This document shows, in pieces, positions 44,823-53,485 of a stretch of DNA of 64,000 nt; positions within the stretch are counted from its first letter, which is position 1, and the number at the start of each line of letters is the position of its first letter. Source of the DNA: PALSA-612 sp963846915. GTDB taxonomy: Bacteria; Actinomycetota; Thermoleophilia; Gaiellales; Gaiellaceae. The notes below the pieces were generated by a model. It had not been told where the DNA came from and searched no databases. It saw only the letters and a program-made list of their open reading frames with translations. The position numbers and the translations under genes are program-made. The stretch lies in NCBI GenBank assembly GCA_963846915.1, contig CAWJXV010000007.1:62001-126000 (forward strand), read 5' to 3'.

Positions 44823-46823
44823 TCAACCCAGCGCCGGCGTGGGCGGAGCGTCCGGCGAGGGTGCGTCCGTCTTCCACTCGGCCGGCTTCGCCGCTGCCAC
44901 CGTCGTTCCGGGCGCCGTGTCGGGCTTCTTGATGTCGAGCGCGTAGAGCTTGAGCTTCTCCTTGCGCCCGCGAACCGACTGCTCCTCGTGGAAGACGATG
45001 TCCTCCGGCGGATTCCGTAGCGAGTCGACCGTCGACTCCGCGATCAGCACCGAGTACGGCGTTTCCTTGGTCATGCCCTCGATCCGCGAGGCCGTGTTGA
45101 CCACGTCGCCGACGGCCGTGTAGTCCATCCGCCGCTCGTGTCCGACGTTCCCCGTCATGACCGGACCCGAGTTGAGGCCGACGCCCATGAAGTAGCCCGT
45201 CCCGAGGTCCAGCTCCTGCATGAACTGGTTGAACGCGGGCAGCCGCTCTGTCAACATCTCGCGGCTGGCGGCGAGAGCGCGGTCGGCGTGGTCGTCCTGG
45301 TCGATCGGGGCGCCAAAGAGGGCGTAGATGCCGTCGCCCATGTAGCAGAGGAGCGTGCCGCCGTGCGCGAGGATCGCCTCGCTCATCTCGTGCAGGTAGT
45401 GGTTGAGCACCTGGATGACCTTGTCGGCCGGCATGAACTCGGCGCTCGAGGTGAAGCCGCGCAGGTCGCTGAACATCACCGTCCCGATCACCTCGCGCCC
45501 GCCGATGCGGAGGTCTTCGCCGGACTGCTCCAGCACCTGGTCGACAACGGTCTCCGGCACGAACCGCGAGAACACGTCGCGGACGCGCTCCTTCTCGAAC
45601 GCCGTCACGACGTAGTGCACGGCTAGCGAGCCGACGGTGGCGAGGATCAGGGCCGCGAGCGGGTACACGAACGTCGCGATGTGCCCGTTCTGGAACGCGA
45701 GGATGGCGCCACCCGTGAGCAGGCCGGCGAGCAACAGCCCCGTTCCGACGGCCACGAACGGCTTCATGCGCAGGCTGGCCAACGGAACCGCGAACCCGAG
45801 GCAGACGATCAGCACCATGTCCCAGACCGTGCCCACGCTTCGCAGGGGGAACCCATGCAGCGCCGTCTCGATCGCGTCGGCGTGGATCTCGGGGCCCGAC
45901 ATCGCCGGATCGACGGACGTCGCGTGAATGTCCTGCAAGTTCGAGGCCGTCGCGCCGATGACGACCACCTTGTTCCGGAACACGTCGGGCGAGACGTTGA
46001 ACTGCCGCGCGCGCTGCTCGGCTCCGGCCTTCGTCGCGGCGCGGGCGACGATCGTTCCCATCCCGTCTCCGGAGATGACCTTCCACGGGGTGGGGCCGCC
46101 TCCCTGTATCACCACCTTGGCGGGGACGACGCGCGAATACGAGTATGTCTTCACGGTGCCTGCGGGGCCGGGGAAGTCGATCCACTGGCTCGAGCCGCCG
46201 ATGTCGGCCTTCGTGATCGGCTGCCCGCGCGCCAGCCCTGCTGCGACAAGCGACAGGTTCTCGAGCCCGTCGGGCGCGTAGGGCACCCTGCGTACCGTGC
46301 CGTCCGAGTCGACGGAGTAGTTGCCGTTCCCTGCGACGGCGCCTGCTGACCGGAGGACATCGTCGTTTCCAAAAATATGCGTGTACGCGTGACCTTTGTC
46401 GTCCGTGAACACCTCGGTCGTCGACAGCACGATGCGGTGCTTGAGGCGTGAGACGGCGTTGTAGAGGGCTTCGTCCTGCGCCGGCCCGCCCGGCCCTGCC
46501 GTCGGCTCGGTGAACTCCACGTCGAAGGCCACAGCCTTCGGGTGACCGGCGCGGATCGCGTCCAGGAGCCTGGCGTGCAGGGCGCGCGGGAAAGGCCAGC
46601 GAAGCTGGAGGTCGTCGAAGGACTGCGGATCGATCGCCACGACGACGACGTCCTTCGGGGGGCCTTGGTTTCCGCGGATCGAGAAGTTCGCGTCCACCCA
46701 TTGCCGCTGCAGGTCCTCGAAGAAGCCGAAGTGGAATGCGTAGGCGATCAGCGAGAGGCCGGTGGCGGCAACCGCGACCCCTAGGAACAGCTTCGTCCGC
46801 AACCACTGACGGCGCTTGTCCAT
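44823..46823 (-). CDS. CHASE2-domain adenylate/guanylate cyclase
   Basis: 666 residues from ATG 46823. Membrane helix about 15-33, extracellular CHASE2 sensor (VVVVAIDPQSFDDL, RWPFPRALHARLLD, NKVVVIGATASNLQDI), three membrane helices (about 330-400), then a class III cyclase domain: TVMFSDLRGFTSSAE (metal Asp), GGTLLCYMGDGIYALFG and VGDVVNTASRIEGM. Pro/Ala-rich tail. Makes a cyclic nucleotide in answer to an outside signal. The ATG is fixed by TATCCT 6 nt upstream; 10 extra residues from 46853 are unlikely. Confidence 0.93.
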   Translation of the reverse strand: MDKRRQWLRTKLFLGVAVAATGLSLIAYAFHFGFFEDLQRQWVDANFSIRGNQGPPKDVVVVAIDPQSFDDLQLRWPFPRALHARLLDAIRAGHPKAVAFDVEFTEPTAGPGGPAQDEALYNAVSRLKHRIVLSTTEVFTDDKGHAYTHIFGNDDVLRSAGAVAGNGNYSVDSDGTVRRVPYAPDGLENLSLVAAGLARGQPITKADIGGSSQWIDFPGPAGTVKTYSYSRVVPAKVVIQGGGPTPWKVISGDGMGTIVARAATKAGAEQRARQFNVSPDVFRNKVVVIGATASNLQDIHATSVDPAMSGPEIHADAIETALHGFPLRSVGTVWDMVLIVCLGFAVPLASLRMKPFVAVGTGLLLAGLLTGGAILAFQNGHIATFVYPLAALILATVGSLAVHYVVTAFEKERVRDVFSRFVPETVVDQVLEQSGEDLRIGGREVIGTVMFSDLRGFTSSAEFMPADKVIQVLNHYLHEMSEAILAHGGTLLCYMGDGIYALFGAPIDQDDHADRALAASREMLTERLPAFNQFMQELDLGTGYFMGVGLNSGPVMTGNVGHERRMDYTAVGDVVNTASRIEGMTKETPYSVLIAESTVDSLRNPPEDIVFHEEQSVRGRKEKLKLYALDIKKPDTAPGTTVAAAKPAEWKTDAPSPDAPPTPALG

Positions 46824-46829
46824 TTGCCC

Positions 46830-46835
46830 AGGATA
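46830..46835 (-). promoter_or_regulatory. -10 box (TATCCT) of the CHASE2 cyclase gene
   Basis: TATCCT, 6 nt, ATG at 46823. Decides the start. Confidence 0.6.
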
Positions 46836-46869
46836 CGGTCGTTTCCTTGCCATCGCCCCGCGTGTGCCC

Positions 46870-46875
46870 TACCCT
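46870..46875 (+). promoter_or_regulatory. -10 box (TACCCT) before the rsgA leader
   Basis: TACCCT would start transcription near 46882, giving a 136-nt leader before rsgA that holds a small ORF and a hairpin. Confidence 0.45.
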
Positions 46876-46909
46876 TCAACCGACCCGCGACGACAGGAGG
46901 TGCGACCAC

Positions 46910-46966
46910 ATGACAACTGAGCTCTTCGCATCCCTGCGCGGGTTCCTGACCGAATCCGCGCTCTGA
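46910..46966 (+). CDS. 18-residue leader peptide before rsgA
   Basis: MTTELFASLRGFLTESAL, with a full AGGAGG 9 nt before the ATG, one of the best ribosome sites in the window. After its stop comes hairpin GCGCGCC-TGAC-GGCGCGC (46974-46991), then AAAGGAG and the rsgA TTG. A translated leader controlling rsgA is the simplest reading. No codon run typical of amino-acid attenuators is seen. Confidence 0.5.
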   Translation: MTTELFASLRGFLTESAL

Positions 46967-47017
46967 CGGACCCGCGCGCCTGACGGCGCGCCCTCACGAG
47001 AGCGAAAGGAGTCTCGC

Positions 47018-48100
47018 TTGTCCGAGACCGCAACGGTCCTGGGGCTTTCCCGGCTCGGCTGGGGCCCGGAGCTGGAACAGGAGTTCGAGCAGTACGCCGC
47101 CACCGGGCTCGTGCCCGGCCGCGTGGCGGTGCAGCATCGCGGCGCCTACGACGTCTACACGGATCAGGGCGAGGTGCGCGCCGGCCTGCCCGGCCGCATG
47201 CTGCACGACGCCGGCGATAGCGCCGACCTGCCCGCCGTCGGCGACTGGGTGGCGCTCGACGCGCCTGCCGGCAGGGCGTCGACGATCCGCGCCGTCCTCG
47301 CGCGCCGGACGGCGTTCGTCCGCACGATGGCGAGCGACCAGCACCGCCTCAGCGAGCAGCAGGTGGTCGCGGCGAACGTCGACGTCGTCTTCCTCGTCAG
47401 CGCGCTCGCGGACGACTACAACCTCCGCCGCCTCGAGCGCTACCTCGTGCTGGCGTGGGAGAGCGGCGCCGAGCCGGTGGTCGTGCTCACGAAGTCGGAT
47501 CTCTGCGACGACGTCGACGGCGCCGTCACAGAGGTCGAGTCGATCGCGATCGGCGTGCCCGTCCACGCCGTCTCCAACGTCACCGGCGAGGGCGTCGACG
47601 AGCTCCGCCCCTACTTCACCGGCAACCGCACCGTCGCCGCGCTCGGCTCGTCCGGCGTCGGCAAGTCGACGCTGATCAACTCGCTCTCGGGCCACGAGGT
47701 CATGGCCACGGGCGCCCTCAGGCGCGACGGCCGCGGCCGACACACGACCACGCGCCGGGAGCTGCTCCCAGTGCCCGGCGGCGGCTTCTTCCTCGACACG
47801 CCGGGGATGCGCGAGCTGCAGCTCGCGGAGGCGACGGGCGGGATCGAGGAGGCATTCGACGACGTGATCGAGCTCTTCGACCGCTGCCGGTTCTCCGACT
47901 GCGCGCACGAGACCGAGCCCGGCTGCGCTGTGCAGGAGGCGCTCGGCGACGGACGCCTGGAGTCGCAGCGCTGGAAGAGTTACTGCAAGCTGCAGCGCGA
48001 GCTCGCCGCGCTGGAGCTGAAGCTCGACGCACGCGCCAAGTCGGAGGCGCGGAAGAAGTGGCGCCGCTTCTCGAAGGCGCAGAGGAAAGACGCCTGGTGA
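47018..48100 (+). CDS. rsgA: Ribosome small subunit-dependent GTPase A
   Basis: 360 residues from TTG 47018 (AAAGGAG 6 nt upstream). OB-fold N-terminal domain, circularly permuted GTPase with VVVLTKSDLC (G4) before SSGVGKSTLINSLSG (G1) and the DTPGMRELQL G3, and a C-terminal zinc finger CRFSDCAHETEPGCAV. Acts in late 30S maturation. The following kinase gene overlaps by 4 bp (GTGA). Confidence 0.95.
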   Translation: MSETATVLGLSRLGWGPELEQEFEQYAATGLVPGRVAVQHRGAYDVYTDQGEVRAGLPGRMLHDAGDSADLPAVGDWVALDAPAGRASTIRAVLARRTAFVRTMASDQHRLSEQQVVAANVDVVFLVSALADDYNLRRLERYLVLAWESGAEPVVVLTKSDLCDDVDGAVTEVESIAIGVPVHAVSNVTGEGVDELRPYFTGNRTVAALGSSGVGKSTLINSLSGHEVMATGALRRDGRGRHTTTRRELLPVPGGGFFLDTPGMRELQLAEATGGIEEAFDDVIELFDRCRFSDCAHETEPGCAVQEALGDGRLESQRWKSYCKLQRELAALELKLDARAKSEARKKWRRFSKAQRKDAW

Positions 48101-48996
48101 GTCGCGTTCCCGCCGTCCGGATGCACGACGACGAGCTGGACATCGACGTCGCTCTCGCGCGCCGCCTGCTCTCGTCGCAGTTCCCCGACTGGGCGAGCCT
48201 GCCACTCGCGCCGGTCCTGCCCGCCGGCACCGACCACGCGATCTTCCGTCTCGGCGACGACATGACGGTGCGCCTGCCGAGGCGGGAGGGCATCGAGGCA
48301 CAGGCGGACCTGGAGAGTGAGTGGCTGCCGAGGCTTGCGCCGCAACTGCCGCTCGCGATCCCGGTGCCGCTCGCGGTCGGCGTGCCCGACGACGGCTATC
48401 CCTTCCGCTGGGCCGTGAACAGCTGGCTCCCGGGCGAGCCCGCCGGGCGGGAGCGCCTCCGCGATCCCTGCGAGACGGCGACGGACCTGGCACGGTTCGT
48501 CGCCGCGTTGCAACGGATCGACAGCACCGGTGCGCCGACCGCCGGCCGCGGCGAGCCGCTGGCCACCCGCGAGCGGCAGACGCGCTGGTGGCTTGCAACG
48601 CTCGACGGCGTCGTCGACACGGCCGCCGTCATGGCCGTGTGGGAGGAGGCGCTCGCCGCTCCGTCGTGGGACGGCCCGCCGCTCTGGGTGCACGGCGATC
48701 TCGACTCCCGCAACCTGCTCGCCCTCGACGGCCGGCTCTCCGGGCTCGTCGACTTCGGCGGCCTCGGTGTCGGCGATCCCGCATGTGACGTCGGCACCGC
48801 GTGGAAGCTGTTCTCCGCCGAGGCGCGGGACCGCTTCCGGTCCGAGCTCTCGGTGGACGACGCGACCTGGACGCGGGCGCGCGGCCACGTGCTTTCGCAG
48901 TCGCTGGGAGCGCTCTCCTACTACACGCCGGAGAACAACGCCGTGCTCGTGCTCGAGGCCCGCCGCTGGCTCGACGAGGTGCTCAGCGACCGTTGA
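48097..48996 (+). CDS. Aminoglycoside phosphotransferase-like kinase
   Basis: 299 residues. APH fold: FRLGDDMTVRLPRR, the catalytic loop WVHGDLDSRNLL and the metal-binding VDFGGLGVGDPACD. The family also holds homoserine, fructosamine and other small-molecule kinases, and many environmental members give no drug resistance. A GTG start coupled to rsgA, so a housekeeping or detox role is as likely as resistance. Confidence 0.9.
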   Translation: MSRVPAVRMHDDELDIDVALARRLLSSQFPDWASLPLAPVLPAGTDHAIFRLGDDMTVRLPRREGIEAQADLESEWLPRLAPQLPLAIPVPLAVGVPDDGYPFRWAVNSWLPGEPAGRERLRDPCETATDLARFVAALQRIDSTGAPTAGRGEPLATRERQTRWWLATLDGVVDTAAVMAVWEEALAAPSWDGPPLWVHGDLDSRNLLALDGRLSGLVDFGGLGVGDPACDVGTAWKLFSAEARDRFRSELSVDDATWTRARGHVLSQSLGALSYYTPENNAVLVLEARRWLDEVLSDR

Positions 48997-50005
48997 CCGC
49001 GAGTGCCGCGGCCCGGACGCCAACCGCCGGGGCGAACTTGAAGCCATGGCCGCTGCAGGCGGAGCAGACGACGATCGGGCCGTGGCGCTCGAGGACGAAG
49101 CGCGTGTCCTCCGTGGTCGTGTAGAGACAGGTTTCCGCGGACTCGGGCTCGGCGCTCGCGAGCGCGAAGCTCCGCTGCGCCCAGGCCGCTTCCCGGGCGA
49201 CGATCGCCTCGTCGGGCGTGGCCGGCACGCCCGGATCGGCCGGCTGCCCGGAATGGTGCACGCCCACTTTGATCAGGCCCGGCCCCGCGGTGAGCGCGTA
49301 CGTCTCTCCGTCGGCGTAGTCGATCACCGACGGGACCTTGCGCAGCTCGGCGAGCCGGAAGTACGCCACCGTCTCGCGGGTGACCGTCACCGGCAGGTCG
49401 ATCCCGACCTGGCCGAGCAGCGGCTTCGCCCACGCCCCGGCCGCGACGACCGCGACGTTCGCCTCGATCGCGACCCGCTCGGTCTCGACGCGCACGCCGC
49501 CGGTATACGGCGCGATCGCCGCGACGCGCGCATCCTCGCGGACGTCCACGCCGGTCGCGAACGCGCGCAGCGCCCGATCGGCGAGCGCCACCCCCGCTTC
49601 GGGCTGGAACACCGCGGGCGACGTCGCCACCGTCAGGTCGAAACGGCGCTCGACCTCGTCGGCGTCGAGCAGCTCGTACCTGGCGCCGCAGGCGTCGAGC
49701 GTCCATGCGAGGCGCGACGCATCGACCGGGAGATCGACGAGCCCGGTCAGGTCGAGCACCTGCTCGCCCTTCTCTGCCTCGAGCTCGCGCCAGAGTCGGA
49801 GCGACTCCTGCGCCAGCCGCACCCACTCGGGCTCCTGGTAGGCGAGCCGGAAGATCCGCGTCGAGCCGTGGCTCGATCCGTCGGCGTGGCCGATCCGGAA
49901 CTGCTCCAGCACCACCGGCTCGCGCCCCGCGCGCGCGAGCGCCCAGGCGGTGGCGAGGCCCATCACGCCGCCGCCGACGACGACCACGTCCGCCCGTTCG
50001 TGCAT
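48983..50005 (-). CDS. FAD-dependent oxidase, monomeric sarcosine oxidase/N-methyltryptophan oxidase type
   Basis: 340 residues from ATG 50005. FAD-binding VVVVGGGVMGLATAWALARAG, the HGSTRIFRLAYQE segment and C-terminal CLYTTTEDTRFVLERH, whose Cys is the covalent FAD attachment site in sarcosine oxidase; ends GHGFKFAPAVG. Oxidises N-methyl amino acids with release of peroxide. Substrate open. Start supported by TAGCCT 7 nt upstream. Overlaps the opposing kinase gene by 14 bp at the 3' ends. Confidence 0.92.
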   Translation of the reverse strand: MHERADVVVVGGGVMGLATAWALARAGREPVVLEQFRIGHADGSSHGSTRIFRLAYQEPEWVRLAQESLRLWRELEAEKGEQVLDLTGLVDLPVDASRLAWTLDACGARYELLDADEVERRFDLTVATSPAVFQPEAGVALADRALRAFATGVDVREDARVAAIAPYTGGVRVETERVAIEANVAVVAAGAWAKPLLGQVGIDLPVTVTRETVAYFRLAELRKVPSVIDYADGETYALTAGPGLIKVGVHHSGQPADPGVPATPDEAIVAREAAWAQRSFALASAEPESAETCLYTTTEDTRFVLERHGPIVVCSACSGHGFKFAPAVGVRAAALAVNGR

Positions 50006-50012
50006 GGCGGGG

Positions 50013-50018
50013 AGGCTA
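50013..50018 (-). promoter_or_regulatory. -10 box (TAGCCT) of the sarcosine-oxidase-like gene, overlapping a stop codon
   Basis: TAGCCT, 7 nt, ATG at 50005. Its TAG is the stop codon of the upstream propeller-protein gene. Confidence 0.55.
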
Positions 50019-51998
50019 GTCGAGCCGGAGCTCGAGGACGGCGCTGGAGGGGGCCGACCCGGTCCCGCCGAGGACGACGATGCGACTGCCGACGCGAGTC
50101 GCCGCGGCGTCGGCCAGGGGGCCCGGAAGGGATCCCGCACGCGCGACAGTTCCACTGGCGGGATCGATGCGGAGGATCGAGGCGAGCGGGCCGCCGGCGG
50201 CGTCGCTGCCTCCGACGAGGTAGAGGAAGCGGCCGAGCGCGACGAGCGGCGCGTGGGCGACCGGGGTGGGGAGCGTGGCGATCCGGCTCACGGTGCCGCC
50301 GCGGGGGTCGATCGCGTACACGGCGTTGCTCTCTCCCGAGGTCGTCACGCCTCCGGCGACGTAGATCCGCCCCGAGAGGAGCGCCGCGCCCGCGTAACGC
50401 AGACCCGTGGGAAGCCGAGCGGCCACGGTCGGAGGCCCTCCGCCCGGCCTGTAGCGCAGGATTGCCGTCGCGAAGCGCGAGCCCGTGTAGCCGCCGACGA
50501 GGTAGGCGACGTTGCCGTCGGAGATGCCGCCGAGATCGGAGAGCGGCTCGCCGAGCGAGCCTGTGCTCCTGGAGCTGCCGGTCGCCGGGTCGACACGGAC
50601 GATCGCGGGCGACGAGACCTGCTCGCCGCCGCCGAAGAGGTAGACCGAGCGGCCGATCGTGACTGCGGCGGCGTCGTGCGTCGCCGTCGGCAGGCTCCCC
50701 ACGCGCCGCAGCGAGCCCGGGGGCCCGGCCAGCACCCAGTCGGTCGACGAGCCGCCGACGAGTCCGCCGAGGGCGACGAGTCGGCCGCCCGGCAGGGCCG
50801 CGACGGCGACGCGAGACGCCGGCCGTGGCAGCGAGCCGACGCGTCGCACGACCAGACGGCGAACCGGTGCGGGCGGCGCGAACGGCGCGGGCAGCAGGTC
50901 GAGGCCGTCCGGCTTCGAGAGGTAGCCCGGGGCCGAAGAGGCGACTCCGAGGTGGCCGTATTGCCAGACGATTCGCTTCGTGCGCGGGTCGATGACGACG
51001 ATGCGGTGGTGCCAGTCGTCGGTGACGGCGATCATGCCGTTCGGCCAGCGAACGGCGAGCGAGGGCCGGTCGAGCGCGCCTGCTCCCGACGGCGGCCCGT
51101 ACGTCCAGACGATTCGTCCGCGCGGGGTGATCACGTCGACGCGACCAGGCGTGTCGAACCCGGCGACGAGGATGTTTCCGTTCGGAAGCAGTTGCGCGTC
51201 GGACGGGTAGGTCGTCGGAGTGCGCACCGAGAAGACGAGCCGTCCGGCGGCTGTCAGGCGGTCGACCCAGCCGCCGATCTCGGTCACGAGGGTTCCTCCG
51301 TCGCGAAGTGGGGTGGCGCCGTTCGGCGAGCTGAACGACCGCGGCGGGTCGTGGACGCAGCGGCCCGGCGATCCGAACGAGCGCAGGATCCGATGCGTCT
51401 CGCTGATCTGCAGGACGCGGCAGTTCTGGATGTCGGCGACCTGGACGACGCCGTCCGGGAGCCGGTAGGCGTCGTCCGGATTGGACAGCTCGCCCGGTCC
51501 GGAGCCCGAGACCCCGGCCCGGCCGTACGACCACACGATGCGCCTGGTGCGCAGGTTGATCTGGGCCAGGGAGTCGTTGAACTCCTCGTTCGTGATCAGC
51601 CGGCGGTAGCCGGGCGTGAAGAATGCGTCGTCCGGATCGTGGAACGACTGGCCGGGACGGACGTCACCCCGCTCCGGGAAGCGCCAGACGACGCGACCGC
51701 TCGGCGAGACGAGAAGCAGGCGGTTGTTGTTGCGGTCGGCGATCAGCACGTAGCCCGGAACCGGTCCGCGCGGAACGGGAGGCAGGCCGAGCGCGATCCT
51801 CGCCGGGAAGGTCGTGGCGCGGCCGGGGCGATGCGGTGCGCTGCGATTCGTGGGCGTCGCCACGTGCGCTGTCCGCGGTCGGGTCACCGCCGAGCCGCCG
51901 CACCCGGCCACCGCGGCCACGCCCGCGAGCGCCGAGATCGCGGCGAGGAGACGACGCACGGTCCTCGTTCGCGGCGCCGAGACGTGCGGCGCCGGCAC
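50016..51998 (-). CDS. Lipoprotein with NHL/PQQ-like and Kelch-like propellers
   Basis: 660 residues from GTG 51998 (a later GTG gives VRRLLAAIS). Signal peptide with lipobox-like VAAVAGCGG, so probably lipid-anchored outside. The first propeller has repeats such as GYVLIADRNNNRLLLVSPSG and RIVWSYGRAG; the second has Kelch-type repeats, for example AAAVTIGRSVYLFGGG and AAALLSGRIYVAGG. No catalytic motif. Probably a binding or scaffold protein at the surface. Its stop TAG forms part of the next promoter. Confidence 0.85.
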   Translation of the reverse strand: MPAPHVSAPRTRTVRRLLAAISALAGVAAVAGCGGSAVTRPRTAHVATPTNRSAPHRPGRATTFPARIALGLPPVPRGPVPGYVLIADRNNNRLLLVSPSGRVVWRFPERGDVRPGQSFHDPDDAFFTPGYRRLITNEEFNDSLAQINLRTRRIVWSYGRAGVSGSGPGELSNPDDAYRLPDGVVQVADIQNCRVLQISETHRILRSFGSPGRCVHDPPRSFSSPNGATPLRDGGTLVTEIGGWVDRLTAAGRLVFSVRTPTTYPSDAQLLPNGNILVAGFDTPGRVDVITPRGRIVWTYGPPSGAGALDRPSLAVRWPNGMIAVTDDWHHRIVVIDPRTKRIVWQYGHLGVASSAPGYLSKPDGLDLLPAPFAPPAPVRRLVVRRVGSLPRPASRVAVAALPGGRLVALGGLVGGSSTDWVLAGPPGSLRRVGSLPTATHDAAAVTIGRSVYLFGGGEQVSSPAIVRVDPATGSSRSTGSLGEPLSDLGGISDGNVAYLVGGYTGSRFATAILRYRPGGGPPTVAARLPTGLRYAGAALLSGRIYVAGGVTTSGESNAVYAIDPRGGTVSRIATLPTPVAHAPLVALGRFLYLVGGSDAAGGPLASILRIDPASGTVARAGSLPGPLADAAATRVGSRIVVLGGTGSAPSSAVLELRLD

Positions 51999-52001
51999 GA
52001 C

Positions 52002-52607
52002 TCAGTACCCCTGCGGGAACGGGTAGGCCGCGGGGATCGGCCCCAGCGGCTTGATCGACGCGAGCGTGCCGTAGACCACGACGATCTCCTGGTGCCGCAC
52101 CAGAACGATCTTGCGCGGGTCGCCGTGCACGCGCCTGGCGTTCACCCAGACGTAGACGTGCTTCGAGCCGTTCGAGCAGTAGCCCCCGAGGCACTGCTTC
52201 GAGAAGCGGAGGCCCCAGACGTCGAAGAAGTCTCCGAGCGTGAACGTGCGGTTGGTCGGCGACTCGACGTGGAGGATCCCGGACTCGTCGTGCGTATGCA
52301 GCTCCGTGACGAACCGCTCGCCGACGTTGATGCCGATCAGCGCGGGGACGGGGTAGAGCTTCCCGTTGACGACCACGTCGAGGTGCTCGTGGATGTGCAC
52401 GCGAACGCCCTCGGTCGGGAGCGCGTGCAGGCCGATCGCCTTCAGGCGCTGGCGGAGGTAGACGCCGTTGTTCGCCGCCCACGGCACCTTGCCGACCATC
52501 AGGCCGGGGAGCTGGGCGTGACGTGACGAGACCGCCTCGCTCGCGGTTGCGCCTGCCGCGAGGACGGCGAGAGCCACGGCCAGGAGGGCGATGCGCCGAC
52601 GGGTCAT
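52002..52607 (-). CDS. Secreted protein of unknown function with HIHEHLD motif
   Basis: 201 residues from ATG 52607; signal peptide RRRIALLAVALAVLAAGATAS. The mature part has VRVHIHEHLDVVVNGK, ELHTHDESGILHVES, RTFTLGDFFDVWGL and QCLGGYC. This His-rich conserved block occurs in other actinobacterial exported proteins, alone or with other domains; metal binding is plausible but unproven. CACTAT lies 6 nt before the ATG. Ends 3 bp before the start of the propeller lipoprotein gene, so the two are likely co-transcribed. Confidence 0.75.
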   Translation of the reverse strand: MTRRRIALLAVALAVLAAGATASEAVSSRHAQLPGLMVGKVPWAANNGVYLRQRLKAIGLHALPTEGVRVHIHEHLDVVVNGKLYPVPALIGINVGERFVTELHTHDESGILHVESPTNRTFTLGDFFDVWGLRFSKQCLGGYCSNGSKHVYVWVNARRVHGDPRKIVLVRHQEIVVVYGTLASIKPLGPIPAAYPFPQGY

Positions 52608-52680
52608 GGGGCCATAGTGCCTTCTGTCGAAGTCTCGTCGGGGGACGACCAGTTTTACGTCCGCCACCGGAGGGCCGGGC

Positions 52681-52686
52681 TACCCT
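52681..52686 (+). promoter_or_regulatory. -10 box (TACCCT) of the 145-residue secreted protein gene
   Basis: TACCCT, 6 nt, GTG at 52693. Confidence 0.6.
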
Positions 52687-52692
52687 GGCCCC

Positions 52693-53130
52693 GTGCGCTT
52701 CGTCAGAGCTTCGGTGTTGCTCGCAGCCGTCACCGTCGCACTCGCGGTGCCGCTCGTCGTGCTCGCGGGCAGGTCCGCGAAGAGCGCGCCGCCCACGTTC
52801 GCCTTCGGTCGTGCGGGCGGCAACATCGTCCCGTTCCGGATCACGATCGGGAAGGATGGCCGCGTCTCCTCGACGGGGCCGATCCGGGCGACGGCGCCCG
52901 CCGCCTCGATGCCCCTTCGCAACGGCCTCGCCAGGCTCGCGAAGGCAGAGGGATTCTTCGCGATGGCGGCGGACCTCCCGTGCGGGCCGACCAACCCGGA
53001 TGTCGCCAGCCGCTTCGTCACCGTCACCGCGTACGGAAAGACGCGGACGGTCTTCGCGCGCTGCGCGAGCTTCCAGGCGTTCGAGGAGCTCTACGCCGTG
53101 CTCGCCGCCTCGACCGGCGTGACCCTCTAG
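52693..53130 (+). CDS. Small secreted protein of unknown function
   Basis: 145 residues. Signal peptide VRFVRASVLLAAVTVALAVPLVVLA. Mature part: FRITIGKDGRVSSTG, LARLAKAEGFFAMAADLPCG, VTVTAYGKTRTVFARC, with two Cys that could pair. The pattern (strand, strand, conserved Cys, Gly-Lys turns) resembles small protease-inhibitor-like or emfourin-type proteins; weak inference. Leaderless promoter fixes the GTG start. Confidence 0.7.
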   Translation: MRFVRASVLLAAVTVALAVPLVVLAGRSAKSAPPTFAFGRAGGNIVPFRITIGKDGRVSSTGPIRATAPAASMPLRNGLARLAKAEGFFAMAADLPCGPTNPDVASRFVTVTAYGKTRTVFARCASFQAFEELYAVLAASTGVTL

Positions 53131-53485
53131 CCTCGCGCGAGACCACAGCTCCCCCCGGCGCCGGCGGGTCGGCGAGAACTACCCCGCCCAAGCAGAAGCG
53201 GATCCGCGGTACCCGAGATCATCTTTCAGTTCCCGATATGCAGGGCGGCGAGTTCAGCAACAATGGACCGGTGCTGTACCAGCCCAGCTTCGCGTCCAGA
53301 GCGAGCCGGGGCTTCGCCGACGTGGCCTCGACAGTGAGGCTGAACGACCAGCAACAGGTCTGGAATGTCGCCCAGGTCTCAACGATCGACGCGCAGAACC
53401 CACAGACGGCTTTCGACCTGCTCTCACAGCCGAGCCGCGCCCCGGCTCGCGATCGTCGTCCTGCGCCGGTTCGATCCTGTCTGAC
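53131..53485. other. 355-bp intergenic stretch, nothing recognised
   Basis: Composition is slightly less GC-rich than the neighbours from about 53200 to 53420. Both strands have open frames but neither has a start with support or a known motif. No hairpin terminator is seen. GATCCT 7 nt before the next ATG is a weak -10 candidate. Confidence 0.5.

Noticed and set aside
48097..48996. An antibiotic-resistance gene
   Set aside because: APH-fold kinases have many substrates; coupling to rsgA and no mobile element make drug resistance unproven.
48530..50662. A 710-codon plus-strand frame opposite the sarcosine-oxidase-like and propeller genes
   Set aside because: Low-complexity Arg/Ala product with no motif; both minus-strand genes have full domains and promoters.
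49950..52526. An 858-codon plus-strand frame opposite the propeller lipoprotein
   Set aside because: Arg-rich shadow; the minus strand has a lipobox signal peptide and propeller repeats.
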